Below are positions 51,023 to 62,616 of a DNA stretch of 64,000 nucleotides, one piece after another. The first letter of the stretch is position 1, and each line of letters opens with the position of its first letter. The stretch is from NCBI RefSeq assembly GCF_019711435.1, contig NZ_JAIGNK010000002.1:1-64000 (forward strand), read 5' to 3'. The position numbers and the translations under genes were made by a program. Source of the DNA: Qipengyuania polymorpha (GTDB lineage Bacteria; Pseudomonadota; Alphaproteobacteria; Sphingomonadales; Sphingomonadaceae). The notes beneath the pieces are model-generated. The model saw only the letters and a program-made list of their open reading frames with translations. It searched no databases and was not told where the DNA came from.

Positions 51023-52006
51023 CTAATCGCCGGATCTCCCGAAGCCCGACAGCGGGCTCTGCTTGGGGAATCCGAACAAGGCAGCCAATCCCAGCCGCGC
51101 CAGCACCACCTGCATCATGAGCGGGCCGATAACGCCCACGGCGATGCTCGCCACCAGCAAGATTGTCGGTTCGAAACCGGGTACGAGCTTTTGCGCGACG
51201 ATGCGAAAGCCCGACGAGAAGAGGATGTGGGCGACATAAATCGACAGGCTGTTGCGCCCCATGAATGCCAGAGCACCTGTACCGGCCACCCCACCAAGAC
51301 GCGCCGCAAGCGAAAACAGCAGGTAGATGCCGGAAATGCTTGCGGGCAGGAACATCAGGCTGCGGATGTCGACCTGGTTGGCTGCGGCGTAATAGGCGCT
51401 GCCAGCAAGGACCACCAAGGCGGTCACGTCCCACCACCAGCGGGCCTGCGGCAGTTGCTTGTCGGCATAGAGCGCAGCCCCTGCAAGGTAGAAAGCAGTC
51501 CAATAGGGAAGCTCGAACATCCAACGTTCGGCCCCGATCGCCTGCAGAACCCCGCTCAGCGCCAGCATGCCAACCGCGCCCAATAGCTTGGGCTTGATGA
51601 GGAGGCCCACGAACATGGCGACGACAAGGTAGAGCAGGAACCAGAAGTGCTGGATCGGCACCACCGGTATCATCGCGAGGTCCACCCATGTCAGCGACTT
51701 GTTGGTAGCCCCCGCCAGCGCCACCGCTGTGCCGCCAGAAATGAGCGACCAGATAATGTAGGTGCGGTAAAGTTCCCAGCCCTTGCGGAAGGTCTTGGAG
51801 GCCACTCCGAAGCCGACCAGCATGCCCGAAATGAGGAAGAATACCTGCACGTGGAAGGAATAGGCCGCCGCATCGAAGGCCTGAAGTGTGAAGGTGTCGG
51901 CAATCAGCCCCGCATCGGCAAAGCCGCGTGTGGCGTGAAAAATGACCACGAGGACGATTGCCACGCCCTTCATGATGTCGAGTTCGATATTGCGCGTGGC
52001 GGTCAC
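51023..52006 (-). CDS. Acyltransferase 3 family membrane protein
   Basis: A 327-residue protein with about ten hydrophobic helices. The N-terminal NIELDIMKGVAIVLVVIFHATR contains the histidine typical of the acyltransferase-3 (OafA/WecH-like) family, and VFFLISGMLVGFGVASKTFRKG is the matching second helix/loop with arginine-lysine residues. Such enzymes O-acylate glycans or other exported molecules using acyl donors from the cytosol. It stands alone after tRNA-Asn. It may decorate the glycan made by the cluster 11 kb upstream, but that is only an inference. Confidence 0.9.
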   Translation of the reverse strand: MTATRNIELDIMKGVAIVLVVIFHATRGFADAGLIADTFTLQAFDAAAYSFHVQVFFLISGMLVGFGVASKTFRKGWELYRTYIIWSLISGGTAVALAGATNKSLTWVDLAMIPVVPIQHFWFLLYLVVAMFVGLLIKPKLLGAVGMLALSGVLQAIGAERWMFELPYWTAFYLAGAALYADKQLPQARWWWDVTALVVLAGSAYYAAANQVDIRSLMFLPASISGIYLLFSLAARLGGVAGTGALAFMGRNSLSIYVAHILFSSGFRIVAQKLVPGFEPTILLVASIAVGVIGPLMMQVVLARLGLAALFGFPKQSPLSGFGRSGD

Positions 52007-52077
52007 GACCGTCTCCCGGGAGAATTCGCCGTCTGCTAGAACATCACCAAGCGGCTGTCACCCGCCGGTCGCAAGGC

Positions 52078-52809
52078 TCACAGCATCAGGCGAAAGCCCA
52101 CCCATCCGGTGAGCAGGGCCGTGCCCCACCTTATCCATCGCTGGGGCAGGAACCGGAGCGCGAGCAGGCTGCCGATCTGGCCGCCGATGGCGACGGCAAT
52201 GATCAGTGGGAGCCCCGCGTCGACTGCTGCGACAAGGCGCCCTTCCCCGCCTTTCAGGACTTGTCCGAGCAATCCGAATAGCGAGTTTACGAGGATGAAC
52301 AGGCTTGCCGTGGCAGCAATGGCACGCGCCTCGTTCCAGCGGGCAAGATGCAATAGGGGGGCAAGGAAAATGCCGCCGCCGACACCAACGAGGCCCGCGA
52401 GGTAACCCAATGGTGCAGCAGCGACGGGTAGCAGACGAGATGCGGGATGCGGCTCACCGGCGGTGCATGCAACGGGCAGGAACATGGTCAGCGCCGTCAG
52501 GACGAGACTTGCGCCAAGAACGCCAAGGAAAGTGCCTTCACCGATAGGTGTCAGGCCGCCGAGGAAGGCGGCCGGCGCGGCAATGGCTGTCAGGAGGAGC
52601 GCGCCGCGCCATGGTGTGACACCCGCACGGGCGAAGCGGAACGTGCTTCCCGCGACCACCACGATGTTGCAGCTTAGCGCTATTAGCGGGAGAACGCGGT
52701 AATCGACCCCCGACAGCGCCAGAAGCGCGTTGTATGTCGACCCACCGCCGAAGCCGACACTGGCGTACAGCAATGCGGTTACGAAAAAGGCGGCGATGAG
52801 CCATATCAT
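52078..52809 (-). CDS. TauE/SafE family permease
   Basis: A 243-residue membrane protein with about eight hydrophobic segments. The N-terminal FVTALLYASVGFGGGSTYNALLAL and the internally repeated AGLVGVGGGIFLAPLL are the two glycine-rich motifs of TauE/SafE (DUF81) exporters, proposed to move sulfite, sulfonates or other anions. The substrate cannot be read from this context. It lies 71 nt from the acyltransferase gene and 45 nt from secA, all on the minus strand. Confidence 0.9.
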   Translation of the reverse strand: MIWLIAAFFVTALLYASVGFGGGSTYNALLALSGVDYRVLPLIALSCNIVVVAGSTFRFARAGVTPWRGALLLTAIAAPAAFLGGLTPIGEGTFLGVLGASLVLTALTMFLPVACTAGEPHPASRLLPVAAAPLGYLAGLVGVGGGIFLAPLLHLARWNEARAIAATASLFILVNSLFGLLGQVLKGGEGRLVAAVDAGLPLIIAVAIGGQIGSLLALRFLPQRWIRWGTALLTGWVGFRLML

Positions 52810-52854
52810 GCCCTCGCCGCCTCTCTCATTTCAGCACCTGCGTAAAGGGCGGTC

Positions 52855-55653
<2,799 letters not shown>

Positions 55654-55682
55654 GATGGGGCGGATGCCTCGAATGAAGTGGG

Positions 55683-55688
55683 ATTATA
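55683..55688 (-). promoter_or_regulatory. Candidate -10 box of secA
   Basis: A perfect TATAAT on the minus strand ends 29 nt before the secA ATG. No convincing -35 box is seen at 16-18 nt spacing, so the promoter may rely on an activator or an extended element. Confidence 0.4.
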
Positions 55689-55696
55689 TGGGAAAT

Positions 55697-55722
55697 GCCC
55701 GCGCACAGTGATTGTGCCGGGC
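55697..55722 (-). terminator. Hairpin between the 90-aa secreted protein gene and secA
   Basis: GCCCG-GCACA pairs with TGTGC-CGGGC around a 5-nt loop with one bulged base, giving a strong 10-bp stem, followed on the minus strand by ATTTCCC. It lies 26 nt beyond the stop of the upstream gene and just before the secA -10 box, so it may terminate that gene. Confidence 0.5.
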
Positions 55723-55748
55723 AGGAAATGCTGGATGTGCCGGGAAGG

Positions 55749-56021
55749 CTATTCGTAAGCGCGGTCGGCGCCGAACATCACCGAGGGGATATAAACGGTC
55801 ACCGGTTCCTGCTGCTTGCAGGGAGTGACGCGTTCGCCGCGCAGCTTCTGCTTGCGCTGCTTGTCGGCGCAGGTTTCCTGCGCATCCCGGGCTTCGGAGC
55901 CGCGCGTGTCGGACTGCGAAACAGCCGTGTCGACAACGCTGTTCACCGCTGCATGCACAGGCGCGCCGATGGCCGCGAGGCCAGTCAGCAAGGCGATGAG
56001 TGCAAGAAGTTGGCGAACCAT
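55749..56021 (-). CDS. Small secreted hypothetical protein, 90 aa
   Basis: The frame from ATG 56021 starts MVRQLLALIALLTGLAAIGA, a Sec signal peptide with likely cleavage after VHA, and leaves about 66 charged residues with two cysteines (QETCADKQ and VTPCKQQEP) that could form a disulfide. No family is recognised. The frame extends upstream to 56105, but the signal peptide fixes the start. It is divergent from argJ and upstream of secA. Confidence 0.7.
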   Translation of the reverse strand: MVRQLLALIALLTGLAAIGAPVHAAVNSVVDTAVSQSDTRGSEARDAQETCADKQRKQKLRGERVTPCKQQEPVTVYIPSVMFGADRAYE

Positions 56022-56127
56022 GGAAAGACCAGATAACGCATCAAGATGAACAATTAAAGACCGACATGTGCTTTTTCGTCGGCCTGCCGTGCTTGCGGGC
56101 CGCACGAAGGCGGTTTAGCGCAGGCCA

Positions 56128-57354
56128 ATGGACCTTGCCCCCTCCCCCCTCTCCCGTGCCTTTCCGCAGCTCCGCGCCATCGAAGGCGTGACCCTGAGGG
56201 TGGCGCGTGCCCGCTACAAGAACTGGGACCGCGCCGACCTTACCTTCGCCGAGCTTGCCAAAGGGACCAGTGTCGCTGGCGTCTTCACCAAATCAGCCTG
56301 CGCGTCGAGTGAAGTCGAGATGGGGCGTGAACAGGTCACGCTAGGACTGGCGCGTGCACTGATTGTCAACGCGGGCAATTCCAACGCCTTCACCGGCTAT
56401 CGCGGGCGAGAAGCGGTAGAGCAAATCATGGCGCAGGTCGCCGAGGCGCTCGACTGCGAGCCAAGCTCGGTCTTCGTGTCCTCGACCGGCGTTATTGGCG
56501 TGCCCCTCCCCAAAGACAAGGCGCGTGACGGTGTGGCGGCGGTGCTCGAAAGCGAGCCATGCGGCTGGGAAGAAGCAGCCAATGCCATCGGGACCACCGA
56601 CACTTTTACCAAGGGCGCAGGTGCCTCGGCGATGCTGGGCGACACCCGCGTGGAACTGGCAGGCATCATCAAGGGCAGCGGCATGATAGCGCCCGACATG
56701 GCGACCATGCTCGGCTATATCTTCACCGATGCAGCCATCGAGGCGGCTTTCCTCCAGGAAATGTTGTCGAAGGCGAATGAGGAGACCTTCTCCTGCATCA
56801 CTGTCGACGGCGACACCTCGACCAGCGACACGGTGCTGGCCTTTGCGACCGGCAAGGTTGGCAACGCGCCGCTCACCTCGTGGGAGGATGCGGGCGCGGA
56901 TGCTTTCTACGCCGCACTGCTCGAAGTTTGCCGCGAGCTTGCACATCTCGTGGTGCGCGATGGCGAAGGGGCGCAGAAGTTTATCGAAGTCGCGGTTTCG
57001 GGGGCTGAGAGCGATGAAAGCGCCCGCCGCGTGGGCCTCGCCATTGCCAATTCGCCGCTGGTGAAGACCGCCATTGCGGGCGGCGATGCCAATTGGGGCC
57101 GCGTGGTCATGGCCGTCGGCAAGGCGGGCGAACCCGCCGACCGCGACAAGCTTTCGATCGGTTTCGGCGGGGTCTGGGCCGCGAAGGACGGGCAGCCGCT
57201 CGCCGATTATGACGAGGCGCCGGTTGCTAAACACCTTCAAGGGCAGGATATCCGCATGGATGTCGACCTCGGCATCGGCGAAGGACGCGCCAAGGTGTGG
57301 ACCTGCGATTTGACCCACGGATACATCTCCATCAACGCCGACTATCGCTCGTGA
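56128..57354 (+). CDS. argJ: Glutamate N-acetyltransferase / amino-acid acetyltransferase ArgJ
   Basis: A 408-residue ornithine acetyltransferase-fold protein of the arginine pathway. It is made as a precursor that cuts itself; the site is KGSGMIAPDMAT193ML with cleavage before T193, which becomes the nucleophile. Usual family sequence is PNMATML, so an aspartate replaces the asparagine here. Other motifs: NAGNSNAFTG and STGVIGVPL (oxyanion hole) and the C-terminal HGYISINADYRS. Its stop overlaps the next gene (GTGA), making it the first gene of argJ - IMPase-like - ppk - ppx. Confidence 0.96.
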   Translation: MDLAPSPLSRAFPQLRAIEGVTLRVARARYKNWDRADLTFAELAKGTSVAGVFTKSACASSEVEMGREQVTLGLARALIVNAGNSNAFTGYRGREAVEQIMAQVAEALDCEPSSVFVSSTGVIGVPLPKDKARDGVAAVLESEPCGWEEAANAIGTTDTFTKGAGASAMLGDTRVELAGIIKGSGMIAPDMATMLGYIFTDAAIEAAFLQEMLSKANEETFSCITVDGDTSTSDTVLAFATGKVGNAPLTSWEDAGADAFYAALLEVCRELAHLVVRDGEGAQKFIEVAVSGAESDESARRVGLAIANSPLVKTAIAGGDANWGRVVMAVGKAGEPADRDKLSIGFGGVWAAKDGQPLADYDEAPVAKHLQGQDIRMDVDLGIGEGRAKVWTCDLTHGYISINADYRS

Positions 57355-58148
57355 GCACGCTCGACGCCGAAATCCTCGCGCTGATGGAGCGCGTTACCCG
57401 CGAGGCAATCCTCCCGCGTTTTCGCAACCTTGAAGACGGCGATGTCGAGGACAAGGGCGGCAACGACCCGGTCACCATCGCCGACAAGGATTCAGAGGCA
57501 CTGCTGCGGGAAGGGCTGACCCGCATCGACGACACCATCGCTTTCGTAGGCGAGGAGGCTGCCCATGCCGACCCGGCCATTCTCGACCGGCTCGACCAGC
57601 CCTGCTGGATTGTCGACCCCATCGATGGGACGCGCAACTTCGCGCATGGCAAACCGCCCTTCGGGATCATTATTGCGCGCGCCGAGGGCGGCTTCACCCA
57701 ATCCGGCTGGCTCTATGATTGCCTGACCGGCCGCTTCTGTTCCGCCCATCGCGGCAAAGGCGCTTTCGTGGATGGCGAGCGTATTCAATCCCGCGCCACC
57801 GGCAAGAACCCGCCGGTCGCCGCCATTTCGCTCATTTTCATGGAAGAAGAGCGCAGGCAGGCGACCCGCCGCCACATCTCGCCCAATTACGAACTGGTCG
57901 ACATTCCCTTCTGCGCCGCCGAGCAATATCCGCGCCTTGCACTAGGCGAAAACGACGTCTCCATCTTCGAGCGAACGCTGGCCTGGGACCATGCCGCGGG
58001 CGCGCTGTGGCTGGAGGAAGCGGGCGGCAAGGTCGCTCGCCCCGACGGCTCTCCCTACCGCGTTGACGAATGGGACCGGAAAGGCCTGCTCGGCGCATCG
58101 ACACCCCAATTATGGGACGAACTTGCAGGTCGCTACGCGGAATTATGA
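57351..58148 (+). CDS. Inositol monophosphatase family protein, possibly HisN-type histidinol-phosphatase
   Basis: A 265-residue Mg-dependent phosphatase. Metal-binding motifs: VGEEAAH with E68/E69, IVD89PID92GTRNF, and the C-terminal LAWDHAAGALWLEEAGG. The sequence VEDKGGNDPVTIADKDSE at the N-terminus and the enzyme's length match the histidinol-phosphatase (HisN) branch better than SuhB, but the substrate is not certain. GTG at 57351 overlaps the argJ stop; the earlier in-frame codon at 57297 lies inside argJ. This is the second IMPase-family gene in the window. Confidence 0.9.
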   Translation: MSTLDAEILALMERVTREAILPRFRNLEDGDVEDKGGNDPVTIADKDSEALLREGLTRIDDTIAFVGEEAAHADPAILDRLDQPCWIVDPIDGTRNFAHGKPPFGIIIARAEGGFTQSGWLYDCLTGRFCSAHRGKGAFVDGERIQSRATGKNPPVAAISLIFMEEERRQATRRHISPNYELVDIPFCAAEQYPRLALGENDVSIFERTLAWDHAAGALWLEEAGGKVARPDGSPYRVDEWDRKGLLGASTPQLWDELAGRYAEL

Positions 58149-58250
58149 CGCTCGCCTGACACGGGAAAGTGACCGGTGGCGGGCTGAAACGCTTTCAAAT
58201 AGCGAGCCTGCGCCCTACCTTGGACAAGCGATGAGACGAGAGACCCGCCC

Positions 58251-60440
58251 GTGACCCTAGGCGAAGCCCCCTCCCCCGGCAGTGACCACACGAGTGCCGA
58301 ACCGAGTGCGGATGGGGTGGTTGGCCCGCCCGAGGCTCCGGAAGAACGCTACGTCAATCGCGAACTGAGCTGGCTCAGTTTCAACCGGCGCGTCCTCGCA
58401 GAGAGCGAGAACAGCGATTATCCGCTGCTCGAACGCCTGCGCTTCCTGTCGATTTCGGGCAGCAATCTCGACGAATTCACCACTGTCCGCATCGCTGGTC
58501 TCGAAGGGCAGGTTCACCGCAATATCGAGACACCCGGCATCGATGGCCGCAGCCCGCGCCAGCAACTCGACGCCATCCGCGAGCAGGTCCTCGAACTGGA
58601 AGACCGCCAGCAGGAAAGCCTCGATGTCCTGCGCGGCCTTCTTGCCGAAGAGGGCATCGTCATCGCTCTCGTCGACGAATTGTCCAAGGACCAGCAGAAA
58701 TGGCTCGAAGACTATTTCGAGACCGACATCCTCCCGCTCATCACCCCGCAGGCCATCGATCCCTCGCACCCCTTCCCCTTCGTCGCCAGCGGAGGAATGG
58801 GCGTGCTGTTCCGCCTGAAGCGCGGGAAGCGCAAAGGCGAGCTGGTCGAGATGGTCCTCATCCCCAGCGGAGCGCCTCGCTTCGTGCGCGTACCGGGAGA
58901 GCAGGCCATCTATGTCGCCATCGAACAGCTGGTGACCAAATTCGCCGACCAGATGTTCCCCGGTTTCAAGATATTGGGCGACGGCATTTTTCGCGTGTTG
59001 CGCGACAGCGACATCGAGGTCGAGGACGAGGCCGAAGACCTCGTGCGTTACTTCCGCACCGCCATCCAGCGCCGCCGCCGGGGCCGCGCGGTGCTGCTCG
59101 AACTCGACGACGAATGCGACGATGCCGCCGAAGCGCTCTTGCGCGAACAATTCGATGTCGATGCCGCGATGATCGTGAAGACCGGCGGCATGCTCGGCCT
59201 CCATGACCTCGACACCATCTGCAACGAGCCCCGCCCCGACCTCAAGTTCACTCCCTTCTCGCCGCGCTATCCCGAGCGCGTGCTGGCGCATGACGGCGAT
59301 GTCTTCACCGCCATTCGCGAAAAAGACATCGTCATTCACCACCCCTACGAAAGCTTCGAGGTTGTGGTCGATTTCCTGCATCAGGCCGCGGTCGACCCGG
59401 CCGTCGTCTCCATCAAGCAGACGCTTTATCGCGCGGGCGACCAGTCGCCGGTCATCGCCGCGCTGGTGGAAGCGGCGCAGAACGGCAAGGCCGTGACCGC
59501 CGTGGTCGAGCTCAAGGCCCGCTTCGATGAAGAGCGCAACATCCGCTGGGCCAACGAGCTCGAGCGCGCAGGCGTGCAGGTCATCTACGGATTTACCGAG
59601 TGGAAAACCCACGCCAAGGTCAGCCTCGTCGTGCGGCGCGAGGAGGACGGCTACCGCACCTATTGCCACTTCGGCACGGGCAATTACCACCCGGTCAACG
59701 CGAAGATTTATACCGACCTCAGCTACTTCACCGCCGATGCCGCGCTGGGGCGCGATGCAGCCAAGATGTTCAACTTCATCACCGGATACATCGAGCCCGA
59801 CGACCTCGAATGCATCGCCATTTCTCCCATCGGCATGCGCGAAAAGCTGTACGAGCTCATCGACAAGGAAATTGCCAACGCCAAGGCGGGCAAGCCATCG
59901 GGTATCTGGGTGAAGATGAATTCCATCACCAACCAGCCGATTATCGACAAGCTTTACGAGGCCAGCCAGGCCGGTGTTGAAATTCGCATGGTGGTGCGCG
60001 GCATCTGCTCGCTGAGGGCGGGCATTCCGGGCCTGTCGGAAAACATCAGCGTCAAATCCATCATCGGCCGCTTTCTCGAACATGCGCGCATGTGGGCCTT
60101 TGCCAATGGCAAGGCGCTGCCGAGCAGGCAGGCAAAGGTCTACATCACCAGCGCCGATGCGATGAGCCGAAATCTCGACCGGCGCGTGGAAGTCATGGTG
60201 CCGGTGACCAACAAGACGGTGCACGACCAGATGCTGAAGCAAGTGATGCTCGCCAATATCCTCGATACCGAGCGCAGCTGGCGGCTCGACCCGGACGGCC
60301 AATACCGGCGCATGGGGATTGGCGAGGAAGGCTTCAACTGCCACCAGTATTTCATGTCGAACCCCTCGCTCTCGGGACGCGGTTCCGCGCTCGACAGCCA
60401 TGACGTGCCGCACCTCACCCTGCCGGGGCGCGAGGCGTGA
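58251..60440 (+). CDS. ppk: Polyphosphate kinase 1
   Basis: A 729-residue enzyme that polymerises ATP gamma-phosphate into polyphosphate. Order: N-terminal domain with NRELSWLSFNRRVLAES, head domain, then the two PLD-like catalytic domains. The autophosphorylated histidine is in FTEWKTHAKVSLVVRR, and the second histidine in FLEHARMWAF. The GTG start at 58251 carries an acidic extension of about 30 residues before the conserved region. Its stop overlaps the ppx start by 4 nt. No Pho-box-like repeat is seen in the 102-nt gap before it. Confidence 0.97.
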   Translation: MTLGEAPSPGSDHTSAEPSADGVVGPPEAPEERYVNRELSWLSFNRRVLAESENSDYPLLERLRFLSISGSNLDEFTTVRIAGLEGQVHRNIETPGIDGRSPRQQLDAIREQVLELEDRQQESLDVLRGLLAEEGIVIALVDELSKDQQKWLEDYFETDILPLITPQAIDPSHPFPFVASGGMGVLFRLKRGKRKGELVEMVLIPSGAPRFVRVPGEQAIYVAIEQLVTKFADQMFPGFKILGDGIFRVLRDSDIEVEDEAEDLVRYFRTAIQRRRRGRAVLLELDDECDDAAEALLREQFDVDAAMIVKTGGMLGLHDLDTICNEPRPDLKFTPFSPRYPERVLAHDGDVFTAIREKDIVIHHPYESFEVVVDFLHQAAVDPAVVSIKQTLYRAGDQSPVIAALVEAAQNGKAVTAVVELKARFDEERNIRWANELERAGVQVIYGFTEWKTHAKVSLVVRREEDGYRTYCHFGTGNYHPVNAKIYTDLSYFTADAALGRDAAKMFNFITGYIEPDDLECIAISPIGMREKLYELIDKEIANAKAGKPSGIWVKMNSITNQPIIDKLYEASQAGVEIRMVVRGICSLRAGIPGLSENISVKSIIGRFLEHARMWAFANGKALPSRQAKVYITSADAMSRNLDRRVEVMVPVTNKTVHDQMLKQVMLANILDTERSWRLDPDGQYRRMGIGEEGFNCHQYFMSNPSLSGRGSALDSHDVPHLTLPGREA

Positions 60441-61954
60441 GCGCGACCAAGACTCGCAATCCGAAGTGGCAGCGGCGGCTCATCCATCCGCCGCGCGCGG
60501 TCATCGACATCGGCTCGAATACCGTCCGGCTCGTGATTTACGAAGGCACGGGCCGCGCACCCGAGACAGTCTGGAACGAGAAAGTTGCTGCTCGACTAGG
60601 CCGCGACCTGTCCGAAACCGGTCGCATTCCGGAAGAGGCCGAGAAGGAGGCGCTCGACGCTCTGGCGCGATATGCCCTGCTGGTCGCCGACCGCGGTATC
60701 GAGGATGTGCAGACCGTCGCCACCGCCGCCGCACGCGATGCGGAAAATGGCGCGGAGTTTCTCGCCAAGGTTGCAAGCCTCGGCCTCGAACCTCGCTTGC
60801 TGAGCGGCGAGGAAGAAGCCTGCGCTTCGGCCTATGGCGCTATCGGCGCCTTCCCCGGAGCGCGCGGAACGGTGGCCGACCTCGGCGGGGGCAGCCTCGA
60901 ACTCGTCGCCATAGGGGACGGCGATTGCCACGACGCCGTGAGCCTGCCGCTCGGCACCTTGCGCCTACCCAAGCTGCGTGCGGCGGGCAGCGATATTGCC
61001 AAGCCGGTCCACGACATCCTCAGCCACGAAGGCTGGGCAGAAGCGCATTCCGGCCCGCTCTACATGATTGGCGGCACATGGCGCGCGCTGGCCTATTACG
61101 CGATGAAACAGGCGGACTATCCGCTCACCGATCCGCATGGTTTTTGTCTCGAAACCGACGTTGCCCGCCTCCACGCAGTGAAATTGCTCGAAGCGAAACC
61201 CAATGATCTGCAAAACATTTCAGGCATCTCGGAGATGCGGGCCGAATACCTGCCCAACGCAGCTGCCCTGCTTCTTCCGCTGCTCGATGAACTGAAACCC
61301 GACAGCCTCGTGTTCTCGAGCTGGGGTATCCGAGAAGGCCTGCTTTACGGGCGCCTGACCGACTTGCAGCGAGGCCTCGACCCGCTGCTATCCGGTGTTC
61401 ACGCGTTCTGCGAGCCGCGCGATGCCGCCGTCGTCGATGCTACCCGCGTCGCTGGCTGGACGGTCGAGCTCGCCAGCGGGAACGGCAAGCGCAACGAACG
61501 GCTCCGGCTTGCCTCCGCGCAGCTCGCCGCCGCGCTCCAGCGCGTCGAGCCGAACCTGCGCATCAACCACGCCACCGAATGGGCGCTCGACAAGCGCTGG
61601 ATAGACTGTTCGGCACGAGACCGGGCGATGATGTGCGCCGCCCTTTTCGGCAGCCTCGGCAAGACCGCCCTTCCCGCAAAACTGCGTGAACTGGCCGAGG
61701 ATGACGACTTGCGCGAAGGTCTGACATGGGGTCTCGGCTTCCGCCTTGCCCGCCGCCTTGGCGCAGGTTCGCGCCTCGTGCTTGCCAGCAGCAAGCTGCG
61801 GCTGGAGAAGGATGCGCTTGTCCTGTCTATCGATGAAAGCCGCAAGGCACTGGCGACGGGGCCGATGACCCAGGACCTCGCATTGCTGGCCGAATGGCTC
61901 GGCCGGAAGCCGAAGGTCGAAACCGGGCGGTTCGAACAGTCCGACGAGGATTAG
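60437..61954 (+). CDS. ppx: Exopolyphosphatase / Ppx-GppA phosphatase
   Basis: A 505-residue member of the Ppx/GppA family with the sugar-kinase/actin-like fold. Motifs: AVIDIGSNTVRLVIYEG (phosphate 1), VATAAARDAENG, LSGEEEACASAYGA and VADLGGGSLELVAIG (phosphate 2), followed by a C-terminal HD-like helical region. It degrades polyphosphate or hydrolyses pppGpp. The GTG start at 60437 overlaps the ppk stop, so synthesis and breakdown enzymes are made from one coupled operon. The stop interlocks with convergent apaG in a TTAG. Confidence 0.95.
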   Translation: MSATKTRNPKWQRRLIHPPRAVIDIGSNTVRLVIYEGTGRAPETVWNEKVAARLGRDLSETGRIPEEAEKEALDALARYALLVADRGIEDVQTVATAAARDAENGAEFLAKVASLGLEPRLLSGEEEACASAYGAIGAFPGARGTVADLGGGSLELVAIGDGDCHDAVSLPLGTLRLPKLRAAGSDIAKPVHDILSHEGWAEAHSGPLYMIGGTWRALAYYAMKQADYPLTDPHGFCLETDVARLHAVKLLEAKPNDLQNISGISEMRAEYLPNAAALLLPLLDELKPDSLVFSSWGIREGLLYGRLTDLQRGLDPLLSGVHAFCEPRDAAVVDATRVAGWTVELASGNGKRNERLRLASAQLAAALQRVEPNLRINHATEWALDKRWIDCSARDRAMMCAALFGSLGKTALPAKLRELAEDDDLREGLTWGLGFRLARRLGAGSRLVLASSKLRLEKDALVLSIDESRKALATGPMTQDLALLAEWLGRKPKVETGRFEQSDED

Positions 61955-62349
61955 TTCGCGGTCGCCGGCGCGGCGAGCGGGAAGAAAGGGATACGCACTT
62001 CGAAAGGCGTGCCATCCTCGCGTTGGAAGGTGTAGAACCCTTCCATCGAACCGAAGGGCGTGTCGAGCGGGCAGCCGGACACGTAATCATGGCTCTCGCC
62101 CGGCTTCAGCACTGGTTGTTCGCCCACCACGCCGTCACCATCGACATGCGCGACCATGCCTGCGCCATCGGTGATGCGCCAGTGGCGCGTCATCAGCTGC
62201 ACGGTCTCGTGCGAGGCGTTCTCGATGCGGATATGATAGACCCAGAACCACTTCTCGGCTTCGGGCTGGGATTGCTCCGGCAGGAAGTTCACCGCGACCC
62301 GCACGGTAATGCCATCGGTCATGGCGCTATGCTGGAAAAGTTCCTTCAT
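61951..62349 (-). CDS. apaG: ApaG family protein
   Basis: A 132-residue protein with the Ig/fibronectin-like ApaG fold. Characteristic regions: ITVRVAVNFLPEQSQPEAEKW, WVYHIRIENASHETVQLMTRHW, HVDGDGVVGEQPVLKPGESHDYVSG and the C-terminal FGSMEGFYTFQREDGTPFEV. The family is annotated as Co2+/Mg2+ efflux or polyphosphate/nucleotide-related; its mechanism is unresolved. It is convergent with ppx. Confidence 0.95.
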   Translation of the reverse strand: MKELFQHSAMTDGITVRVAVNFLPEQSQPEAEKWFWVYHIRIENASHETVQLMTRHWRITDGAGMVAHVDGDGVVGEQPVLKPGESHDYVSGCPLDTPFGSMEGFYTFQREDGTPFEVRIPFFPLAAPATAN

Positions 62350-62492
62350 TGCCCCTCCAACCTAATGCTTCCCGAGCCTCGCGCAAGGGGCGCGAGGCCC
62401 TTATCCCACCGCCTTAATATCGGTTAACCGCAAAAAGGAAGGCGCGGGTAAGCAGACAGGTCCATTCTCTGTTCAGGGAAAGGGGACGCGAC

Positions 62493-62600
62493 ATGCTGTT
62501 CGCACTTATTTACCGGCTCATGGCCGACCAGGACGGGGAAGGACGCATCGAACTGATGCTCGCCGCGCAGGTTGTCTTCGCCGCCTTCGCTCTGGGCTGA
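62493..62600 (+). CDS. Possible 35-aa membrane-associated small protein
   Basis: A short frame (MLFALIYRLMADQDGEGRIE at its start) has a hydrophobic N-terminus, a charged middle and a hydrophobic end. AAGGGGA lies upstream at a suitable distance. It is alone in the 267-nt gap between apaG and the DsbA-family gene. Its short length makes a chance ORF possible. No homologue is recalled. Confidence 0.35.
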   Translation: MLFALIYRLMADQDGEGRIELMLAAQVVFAAFALG

Positions 62601-62616
62601 CAGAGCGCGAGAAACC

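Noticed and set aside
58149-58250. Pho box upstream of ppk
   Set aside because: The 102-nt gap has no pair of CTGTCAT-like repeats with the expected spacing, and ppk is probably read with argJ.
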